Part shown: piece by piece, positions 52,339 through 61,522 of the stretch
Numbering within the stretch: the first letter of the stretch is position 1
How the letters are laid out: every line of letters starts with the position of its first letter
Origin: Utricularia gibba
Lineage: Eukaryota; Streptophyta; Magnoliopsida; Lamiales; Lentibulariaceae
Direction of reading: 5' to 3'
NCBI GenBank assembly: GCA_002189035.1
Contig: NEEC01000011.1
Coordinates: forward strand, 2,852,001-2,916,000
Length of the DNA stretch: 64,000 nt
Made by a program: the position numbers and the translations under genes
Notes under the pieces: model-generated
What the model saw: only the letters and a program-made list of their open reading frames with translations
What the model was told of the DNA's origin: nothing
The model's database searches: none

Positions 52339-54395
52339 TTTCAGGCCTAATCACCAACAACCATAAAAACAAAAGGGATCAAACACGACATGACGAAAGA
52401 ATTGATCTACTAGGTAATCCACAATTCCTCAAATTCTTCATCCATGCATGCACTTGTCATCCAGGAATTGCGATTAAGGGATGACAAAATATTACCTGGG
52501 AGAAGCGAAAGATCACCCTAGAGATGTAACAAATCGAAGCCGTGTCCACCACTTATATCTCAAGTCTTCCTCCAAATCTGGGGCTTTTTGAAAGTGGGTT
52601 CAACGAGAATGGAGACGAAATTCAATAGCCATAATTTGATTTCGGCAGCAGCCGCAGCACCGCCTTGTTGGGCGAACTGCAAAACTTAAAATATGTCAAC
52701 ACAATCATGGGGTAATTTGGGTCCCTTCCGTTAACTAAACAGTGCAAAAATCGGGTCAGAAGAAAGAAAGATTCTTCGCAAAGATGCGGACATGCCGAAG
52801 TGATTCCCCTGCGTTGGCACCTCCCGCGACCACAAAAACATCGGAGCCAACCGCTACGTCGCCATTAATTCAGCTCGACAATCCGGATTTCGATTCGGGG
52901 CTTGTGTGGAAAAGTACGGGCATCCTCGTTTCATTGGTACGGAAACTGTAATATTTCATATACTTTTTTTCATTGATTTTTTGCGAAACAAAATATTCTC
53001 AAATTCAATTGAAATTTCAATATTTGTGTCAAATTCGAAATTGGAAACACTTTATATTTAAAGTATAAATAAATTTTTTAATTAAAACTTATTTTATTGG
53101 GCTGTGCTGATCCAGTCCATTTTAGGGAATAAATCCGTAGCCACAGTGGGCCTATATGGGCCCGTTCCGGGGCGATTTATATGAGAAATTCATAGCCATT
53201 GTGGCCCAACAGCCGGAAACCAGATAAGGACGGATCAATTAAACTTTATTTGTTTTTTTTCTTCAAAAAAAAAGGAAAATAGATCTTATTTTGTGGAAAT
53301 TGATGTTTATTAAAAAATAATATTTTGTGGAAAATAGATACTAATTGGGATTGAAAGCAAAGATGGGAAGATAATGAAGGTTTTGTTTGATTCTGTTTTT
53401 TTTTAAAAAGTGATGTTTGAAAAATATTTTTAAAAATAAAAGCTGTAATATTAACTTTTTAAAAAGAAAAAATATATTTCAAAACAAAAATAAAACGTAT
53501 TTGTCAATAAAAATTGATTATGTATTAGTTTTCAAGTCTCGGTAGGGCAACACCAACCCGATAACTTGCAGCATATTTTTTGAGATTTGGGGTTTAGGGT
53601 TTGTGTTACCTGAGAATATGAGATGGGGGTGAGTGGAGGGTCCTGGAACAAAATGACTATGTTTCCCGACATGGACAATTCTGCTACTTCAACTTTTCCG
53701 CCCCGACTGCCCGGTCTCGCCCTTTCACTGTCTCCCCTCTTTTCACCTTTTTCATCATCAGGGAATTACTGTGGGGGAAATGAATTCTTTTTTCTGGATG
53801 TGGGAAACAACGATCCATCGACAGCGGTGGTTTTGACAGCACTGTAATTTTGCTCCTCCAAAGGCAGAAAAGACCTGAGGCTGAGGGGGAGTCGCTGGAA
53901 AGATGATCCAATCCATCTTTTTCCCCATCACTTCAGTGAGGCGCTCATGGCTTCATAAAGTGCCCAACACACTCTATTTTCAAAGTGCAGAGATTGAGAG
54001 CTGTCAAATTTTACTGTGGTTGGGGCGAAAGCTCCTCAGAAATTAACAGCCCATCACCAGTTGGGGTAAATTTCAGGGTGCTTTAGGTTGTGGAGGTGGA
54101 CACCCATGGAGTCCATCTTGAGAATGCACAACAATTGGGATGCCATTCCAAGACACGGGAATTGCACCACTCCTTGTCGACAGAGGCTTTAAATGAGGGA
54201 GAAGGACAAGGCTGTTGTGAGGGGTGTCCATCAGCCGGGCATTGAAATTTGTAGTGCCATCCAGAAATGAAAAAAAGCAACAGCAGCATGCAATAAGATC
54301 CTCAGCTGTCTTCTCCGGTTGCCATTTAAATCCGCAACCACCAGCTGTTGTTTTTTCTCCTGTCTCTCTTTCTGCTGTGTCCATCTTTGCAGCTC
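52339..54395. other. Long intergenic region with promoter-like island
   Basis: Upstream region of two divergent genes. 52970-53100 and 53240-53520 are AT-rich. At 53098-53215 TTGGGCTG, GTGGGCCTATATGGGCCCG and GTGGCCCAA occur, and GGTTTAGGGTTTGTG lies at 53590-53604, yet the frame that follows (53623-53847) has no recognised domain. About 54060-54395 is likely the leader of the next gene. No gene is called. Confidence 0.4.
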
Positions 54396-55220
54396 ATGGA
54401 GAAAGAAGCGGAGGCAACAGCTACTGTGAGAGAACGAGAAGATGATGATGCTCTGTCTCTCAGTGATCTCCCTCTTCTGCATCACACCAGTGGATATGAT
54501 GATGATGATACACAAGCGCACGACGCTCAGAGTTCGGCACAAACCAAGCCTCAGAATTCCGCCCATTTCGATTTCGAGTTCGGTTTGGTTTCTAGAGACT
54601 CCCAGATGTGCACCGCCGATGAACTCTTCTTCCAGGGGTGGATTCTCCCTTTCCGTCACTCTTTCAGCTTCGACAACAAACCCCTTGCCCGCCCAATTCC
54701 CCGATGCCACTCCCTCGACCGTTCCATTCTCTCAAACAGAAACGCCAACAATTACGCAGTCAGGCCGCCGCCGCGGACGCGGAACCAATTTCTATCTCAC
54801 TCAAGCCCCTCACCGAGAATTCGCGAGAGCATTCGGTGGAATTATCATCGTCAGCCACAGAAACCTTCACCATGGAACATTTTCCGGATGGGATTGGTCA
54901 CGCCGCAACCGGAATTGACCTTCCAGGACCTGAAATTGAGGAGTCGAAACGGGAATTTCGGGAGCCGGAAAAGTACGATCAGCCGCGGAAGCTCCGTGGG
55001 CAGCGGCAAGACCAAGAAAATCAGGGCAGCTTTTCTTCCAGGATGTAGATACTGTTCGATCGACGCCGTTGATACGTTGTCATCAACTTCAAGAGTCATG
55101 ATTTTCCGACACGAGTACGACGGCAAGGAAATGGAACCCCCGGCGATATCCAAGACGGCGGCGACGAAGAAGCAACTCACCCGGCAACGAACATTTGAAT
55201 GGATAAAGCAACTCCCATGA
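54396..55220 (+). CDS. MAKR-like plant protein, function uncertain
   Basis: Intact single-exon frame of 274 codons. After an acidic start (EREDDDALSLSDLPLLHH) comes FDFEFGLVSRDSQMCTADELFFQGWILP at residues ~50-77, close to the (S/T)ADELFxxGxILP block of membrane-associated kinase regulators (MAKRs) and related families. The centre has basic Ser/Arg-rich sequence, then WNIFRMGLV and LTFQDLKLRSRN. A late segment GKTKKIRAAFLPGCRYCSIDAV is basic, and the C-terminus ends RQRTFEWIKQLP. Such basic, disordered proteins usually attach to the plasma membrane or enter the nucleus. I cannot place it in a defined subfamily, so the function is left open. Assignment of the start to MEKEAE gives a normal length. 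Confidence 0.6.
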   Translation: MEKEAEATATVREREDDDALSLSDLPLLHHTSGYDDDDTQAHDAQSSAQTKPQNSAHFDFEFGLVSRDSQMCTADELFFQGWILPFRHSFSFDNKPLARPIPRCHSLDRSILSNRNANNYAVRPPPRTRNQFLSHSSPSPRIRESIRWNYHRQPQKPSPWNIFRMGLVTPQPELTFQDLKLRSRNGNFGSRKSTISRGSSVGSGKTKKIRAAFLPGCRYCSIDAVDTLSSTSRVMIFRHEYDGKEMEPPAISKTAATKKQLTRQRTFEWIKQLP

Positions 55221-55815
55221 AAAGAAACTTTTAGTCTTTTTCTTTTCTCACTCCCTGTGTCTTTTTTTTTTAAATTTTGCTTTAGTTAGTAAAAGTTCCT
55301 ATGGTTAATTAATATCCCCCCAAAACCCTAATCTATCGGATTAATTATTTGAAATTTTTATTTGGTACAATAAGGGAATGTTGGGTAAATAATTTTAAAA
55401 TCTGATACATATTTTCATTGAAAACAAATAAAACGACATGCTTTATGATAAACTTACTGTAGTTATTTATATGACATATTTAAATCCATGTATAAAATAT
55501 ATTTTAAATTCAAAATCCATAATTTGAACTGAAATTTTAAATAAACTCATGCTGAAGTTGAAGGGGGAGTGGGATTGTCCGTAGGCAAGAGTGCGAGTCA
55601 TGATGAGAGCGTGAAGGAGCAACTGCTTTTCTTTTCAAAAAAAGAAAGGCAAGAGCATGGAACAGATGGGCAGGGGCAGTCCGCTCGTGCTGTAGGAAGC
55701 CACTGCATGCATCAAGGCCTTGCACAGGGGCGGTTTGCAACATGCCCTCTGCCAAAAGTTGAAACTTGATAGACAATAATGCATCATAGGAGGCAAGCAT
55801 GCTGCTTGATGCTTG
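55221..55815. other. Convergent 3' flanks, no gene seen
   Basis: 55250-55540 is AT-rich. A small GC-balanced segment (55560-55800) lies before the 3' end of the acidic gene, with no recognised coding content. Confidence 0.5.
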
Positions 55816-58800
55816 CTAGCTGGTTGGCCCTACGAAATCATTCCATTCATCATTTTCATCATCCATCGTCTTCTCCAGCTCTTGATGCAGCTGGTTTTTG
55901 TGGTTCTCCGTGACGGTTGGTTGGGAATTGAAGTTGGAAAAAGAACCGCCAGCCGTGTTGGACGCCTTGGGGTTCAAGCTCTTCCACATGTCATCTGAAT
56001 TCCAGTCCCCAAATGCTGGGGAAAGCGTGGCGTTGTTGGTTGGTCTTTGACTGGTACCCTCCTTGGGAAGGTTGTCAGAGAACAGACTGAGTTCCAAACT
56101 TCCGGTTCTATCCATGAAGTTGCTGGGGAGAAGATCAGATGATGAGTCAATACCGCGGTTGTTTTCACTTGGAGGATCGTGCAAACTGGTTGACCCCATA
56201 AAATCATTCCACTCATCATTTAGGAAGTCATCCACCGGCTCATCATGCCCAGGATATTGCATCTCCAAGTTTGCAACTTCAGTTGTTTGGGATTGGTATT
56301 GCTGAAGGGAAGTAGGTTGGGAAAAAATATCCCTTGAATCATCCACAGTAGGACTATTCTTCTGGACATCTTGCTTACTGATGAACGGATCAAAATCAAC
56401 AGCGATTTTGGTAACACCTGAGCTCATATTCATCCACATGTCATCCAAATTCCAGTTGCTTTGACTGTTGTTTCCTTTTTTGTCATTGGAATCCCCCAAA
56501 GTCCAAAAACGGAATCAATTTGCGGACCAAGATTGGCATCTAAACTTTTGGATCTAACAATGTGGTCCGAATGAAGGAATTCATCTATAAACCCCACCGA
56601 GGCACTAGAGAGATGGCCAGATGAAGGCCTGCTTTCACTTGGAGCACTTTTTGGGGGATCTCCTAAGCTGGTTGATCCTACAAAGCCACTCCATTCATCT
56701 ATTGATTCTTCATCCGGTGTCCCATCCTGTACTTGATCATGGAACTCAGAGTCTGTTTTGTCAAATACTAGAATTTGGGGGTGCGGAGAAGAAACGGCAT
56801 TGGATAGAACTGTGCTTAAATTGTCCAATGACTGGTCATCCTTGTGGCTATTCTTCATGCTGCCATCAAAAGAAACACCGATGTTGGATATAGGACTCGA
56901 GTTCTTAGAAGTGTAATCAAATGTTGCAGTCATTGCGGGTTGGTCGATTTGTTTCCCAATTCCCAAATCAGCAAGCGGATCAAAACCAACTTCTAAGTTT
57001 CTGGATCCCTCACATATTTCGAACTCACGGAGCTCATCACCAACATCACCAGATGTACTGGGAAGGTGGCCGAAAGAAATATCACCACCAAGCTTCTTTT
57101 TGGAATCAGAAACCGTTGATGGCAAAACAGGCTGATCATTTGAACCAGAGAACAGATCGGCACTTGAGAAATCCTTAAAATTATCAAGTGTATGATCATC
57201 CATCTGGTAAAGGTTTCTACTCAGAAAATCATCAAAACCATCGTCACCGTTCACTACATTTGGGCCCAGATTTGGCAAGGCATTTGAACTTGAAGAAAAA
57301 TCCGTAAAATTTTCTGAGGTAGAATCATCCTTCTGGCCATCGTTTTTGCTGACAAAAATGCCAAAAGAATCCTCATCCTTCGTATTTGGGTTCAGATTCT
57401 GCAAATAATCTGAACTCTGAAACATGTCAGGACTTGAAGAAAGAACCTTGAAACTATCCAACGTATGATTGTCCTTCTCTCCATCGTTTATGCTGACAAA
57501 AGCATCAAAACCATCATCATCGTTAGGCACATTTGGTCTCAGATTGGAACCCGGAAACAAATAATCACTTGAAGAAAAGCCCCGATAATCATCTGATACA
57601 GAGTCATCCTTCAGGGCATGGTTTGTACTGATAGAAGCATCAAAACCAGCATCAGTGTTTGGTACGTTTGGCCACAGATTCTGCAGATCATCTGAATCTG
57701 GAAACAAATCAGCAGTTGAAGAAGAATCCTTAAAATTATCTCCAGTATCATCAACCTTCAGGCCATGGCCTCCGCTGACAAAAGCACCAAAACTATCATC
57801 AGTATTCAATACATTTAGTCTCACATTCTGCAGATCATCAGGACATGGAAAAAAATCAGTACTTGAAGAAGCATCCTTAAAATTATCAAAGGTATTATCA
57901 TCCTTTTGAAAATGGTTTCCACTGATGATAGGATCAGAACCACCATCATTGTTCGATGAATATGGCCTCAGATTCTGCAAATAATCCAGGTTACTGGAAT
58001 CCAATTCTGTAGAAACTCCAGAGCTATGATTTGGTCTCTGGTCATTCACTTCATCCCCACATCCAAAAACAGAATCAATGTGCGAACTCAGATCGACATC
58101 TAAATTTCTGGATCCATCCAATGTCACAGACTTATCAAATTTATCTTCAAATCCATCTGAGGTGCTTGGGAAAGGGTTAGGTGGCACGTCCTTTCCATGG
58201 TTGCTTTCAGAATTGGCAGATTGAAAATTTGCTTCCCATTCTTCAAAATCTTGGCTGGTCTTCTGTGTGGATGAGCTTTCAGATGTATCAGATTGCACCT
58301 TTTGATGACCACTGACTCTGGAATAATCTTTTCCATCCAATGTTCCAAAATCTACAGTAGCGTCTTCGGAGGCAGTATCAGATACCACAGCACTCTTAGA
58401 TGTCAAAAAGGATTTTTCAAGAGTCATTCCATTTACGTTCAAATGACTTTCATTCTCTGTCAGCTGTTTTTCAGAAGATCTAACAACTTGTGTAAATCCA
58501 GAAGAGGGCCATGGCATCTTAAGATTTAAGAAATCAGATAAAGAAGTGAAAGATGTTCTCATATTCTGGTCTTCATCCAACTCAGGTTTCGCTGTTCGCT
58601 CAACCATTTCCTGAAAGATTAATTTGACTATCTCAACAAGATTAAAATACAGAACTTAGGCCTCAACGTACATCACACATATAAAAAGAAAGATTATTAT
58701 GACAGCAAACCAAAGCATGAAAAAACTTTCATCAGAAGAGAACAAACCATTTGTAAAAACGTTTTCCACTTTCCAAAAAAAATTATATAAAACAAAGCAT

Positions 58801-59269
58801 GATAAACAAAGAAACTAACCAAAATTTCATTGAGATATGCTCAATGACGTTTATAAAAACGTTTCCACATTACTATAAACATCTATATCATAAGTTAGAA
58901 GCTTTGATTTTATAGTTCCTAGCCGAATAGCAGGAAAAAGTAAAAGCATACCGTTCCCTTCAGCTGTAGTGAATGGAGCAACCATTGATAACCGGTGGTT
59001 GATGAAAAGCAGATTGGTTCGAGAAATGACTCACGATCAGGTTTAGCACCACAATATAGGCATAATTTAGATTCCACTTCTCCCAAGAGTCTCCCCTTAC
59101 AGTTTTTGCAGTGAAAATCCGATGGTGAGGGGTCCGACAGAGCAATGGTGGAAGAAAGTGATTGTAGAGAAGCGAGCATAGGATCAGAGGGGTTGTACTC
59201 AGAAAGACCAGCAGCTGCCCTGGTGCGGGCCTTCACTTCCTGAATTAGATCAAGAGGGACCTCAGGCAT
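55816..59269 (-). CDS. Acidic repeat protein with N-terminal zinc ribbon
   Basis: Function unknown. Exon 1 is 59269-58952 and exon 2 is 58610-55816, together about 1035 codons. Exon 1 encodes PLDLIQEVKARTRAAAGLSEY, a treble/ribbon with two CxxC pairs (CKNCKG at ~53, CLYCGA at ~67) and FSSTTGYQWLLHSL. The rest is long, disordered, Asp/Ser-rich and nearly devoid of Lys-rich or hydrophobic blocks. It includes six degenerate ~48-residue repeats (listed separately). Repeated DEW(N/S)xFxG and (D/N)xNW/DDMW motifs lie toward the C-terminus (DEWSGFVGSTSLGDPP, DEWNDFMGSTSLHDPP, DEWNDFVGPTS). A frame break falls at CCCCC (56493-56497, GGGGG on the coding strand); one more base gives VFGLWGDSNDKKGNN. 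Homologues with this zinc ribbon start exist in plants as uncharacterised proteins. Confidence 0.75.
57140..57985 (-). repeat. Six degenerate ~48-aa coding repeats
   Basis: The coding strand repeats units of the form LQNLxPNxxNxDDGFDAFVS...KDDxTxDNFKDxSSSxxLFxxSD six times head to tail. The copies differ at about half of their positions, so the expansion is not recent. Each carries DNF/DGF and FKDFSS-like short motifs. Confidence 0.75.
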
Positions 59270-60388
59270 CCCGGATGCTGAAATATCCAACCTGAGTCCA
59301 ACGTAATAGATTCAAAAAGACATCAAGTATCCAATGCCTTCCGATCAGTGTTCAAATCTGTGACTAACAGATTTGTAAGGTTTCAACCTGTAACAATTAA
59401 ACAGTCAGCACTAGCAAGAGGTATGATGCAAAAGAGATCATAACAAGAGATAATTTCTGCAACTTCCATATCCAGACACAAGGGATCGACAGATAAACAT
59501 AAGCACTCAAAAACCCTAAAAGCGCTTTGTGTCATCCTGAAAATAAAATGTTATAATATAAGAAAATCAACCTAGCCGTGGCAAGTTAACACCGACATCC
59601 CATCCACGCCTGTCTTAAAAACATAATCAGTAACAGATGCAACCGATTCTAAAGGAATCCTTCGTATACATACATATACAAAATCTAACAATGCAAATAC
59701 AGGCCTAGCTTAATTCTAGAAGGCCTATTCTAACTTGATAACAATATATTCCCCGAGTACACTTGATCCACATTAGAATCGCAGACCGGGCACATTCAAA
59801 AAACAAACAACGGCTTCCCTTCACGTCATCTTGTAAAACTCAACAAAAACACACACTGCGAGCGATGTTAGCAAAGCATATCTCCACAGGCAGCCCGACA
59901 CTAACACAAAACCTTCAAGATTTCAGATCTACCACACACCAGGATCGTACCTGTTCCGAATTTCCCAAAAGCGCGATCGAAGTCGTTAATCTGGTATCAA
60001 AATGGCAAGTCTGAGGCGGTGGGATATGGAAGCCTCATTGTCCAGACGTTCGCGCCGCGACGGTCACGTGACCGGTGAGAGCAGAGCATTAGTCTTCCGC
60101 AAGTATAAGCCGCAGCTGAGGCGTTGATCGCGCCGCAAGGATCAGGGAAGAAGATTACCGGGAAATCCCCGGAGTGGTGTGCGTGCCCGATCGATTTTGG
60201 GTTCCAGCCCGTATAACAAAACGGGTTAACCCTTTTAGACCATTTTATAAATACATTTTATTATTATTTCATATTTAATATATGTATTTTTTTTATTCAG
60301 AAAAATTTGAAAAAAAATCGAAATTATTTTTTCTCTTCACCGTCCCCAACACGCAGTCAATACCAGACATCTCGAGAACTGAAGCAAA
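59270..60388. other. Intergenic between acidic gene and SWEET
   Basis: Upstream region of the acidic gene. A first exon of untranslated leader probably lies near 59940-60000, because an acceptor (CTCAG) precedes the exon at 59290. 60240-60330 is AT-rich. The last ~60 bases are the SWEET 3' UTR. No other gene is seen. Confidence 0.4.
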
Positions 60389-61522
60389 CTACACTTCTCC
60401 TTCCCCAACGGGGCACGTTGACGGGCTCTTCTTGGGATAAACGTGAGTGTAGTAGACCCAGACGCAGAGCTGAACCAATCCAAGCAGCCCTCCGATCCCA
60501 TTCCCCGTCTGAGAAAACCTGCCCGCCATTAGACCGTACACAAGCAGGACGCCATGGAAAACGCTTGAGCTTACCGCAATGAAAGGGTCGAAGGAGTAGA
60601 GATTTGCATAAGCGAACCAGACAACCCCATTCGCGAAGCAGGCGACGCATATCCAGAAAGGCAGGAACTCGGCGCTCCTGGTCTTCACCACCCGCTTCTG
60701 TCATTCAGAGGAACGATGAGCTATCGGGTTCACGATGAAATGGGAGAGAAAGGAAGGTGGTTCTGCTTACCAGAATGGACATGGGAGAAGCGTACATTAT
60801 GATCCCGAACACCACACAGATGATCCCCACAACAGAAGACCTGTGGGCATGAGATTTGAAGACAAGGAGAGTGAAAGCTGCTATTGCTGCGAGCAGCGCT
60901 AGTTCTACCAAGAGAACAGCAGGAATGATCCCCTATACGCATAAATTGTAGCTCATGGTTAGTAAAAAAGTTCGTATCTTGACAGTTTAACTCAGCTGGC
61001 GTACCCGATACTTGGTGCTGGGAGTGTAGATGATGAAGATGGTGAGATACACCAACTCCAAAGCGAGCCCCCGCCGTTGATGGTGATCACCAAAATGCTA
61101 TCGGGGTGCACAAATGGAAGCCCGTAGAGAACCCAAAGCAGGCAATTCATCACGGTAGCTAAATAAGGATAGGGATGGAACATCTCTGTGCTCTTCTTTT
61201 TAACTATTCCCAGAAACGTCGGCCTAACAGAACCAGACCACCACCCCAAATCAAGGGATCAAATCCCAAGAAGCAGAAAAAGATAAGGTAGCAGCATTCG
61301 TGTTGTGTTGTGTGAACTGTGAAATGATTTTTACAGGGAAAACAATCTTACGCAGGAGACAGAAACAGCAAGCCAGAGGTCACGTTCCCTACAAACAAAA
61401 AGGAAACAAATACTCAGGGTGTGGATGGTTCTGCTTATTCTCTGATAACCCACAAGCAAATCATCGGAAAGAAGCCGACCTATTACTCCGACGACGAAAC
61501 GAGTGAGCTCCGGTCCCTGCAT
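60389..61522 (-). CDS. SWEET (MtN3/saliva) sugar transporter
   Basis: Bidirectional sugar uniporter of a cell or organelle membrane. Exons from the 5' end: 61522-61480, 61388-61352 (37 bases, the typical tiny second exon), 61223-61005, 60933-60771, 60697-60575, 60508-60389; ~235 codons. Two MtN3 triple-helix repeats are seen. Repeat 1 has the [14 protein letters not shown] and [22 protein letters not shown] motifs; repeat 2 has [35 protein letters not shown] and [12 protein letters not shown]. The pore prolines, and the Trp/Asn positions of both repeats, are in place. Two discrepancies are seen: exon 3 loses frame at CCCCC (61078-61082; one base missing), and the exon 4 start is one base long at CCCC (60930-60933). 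The C-terminal tail is short, as in clade II members. Substrate is unknown. Confidence 0.9.

Noticed and set aside
54442-55048. Other long frames overlapping the MAKR-like gene on the same and opposite strands
   Set aside because: They lack family motifs; the frame with SLSDLPLL and ADELFFQG is the real one.
56063-57909. Plus-strand frames across the acidic repeat gene
   Set aside because: They are antisense, His/Ser-rich shadows that break up at repeat boundaries.
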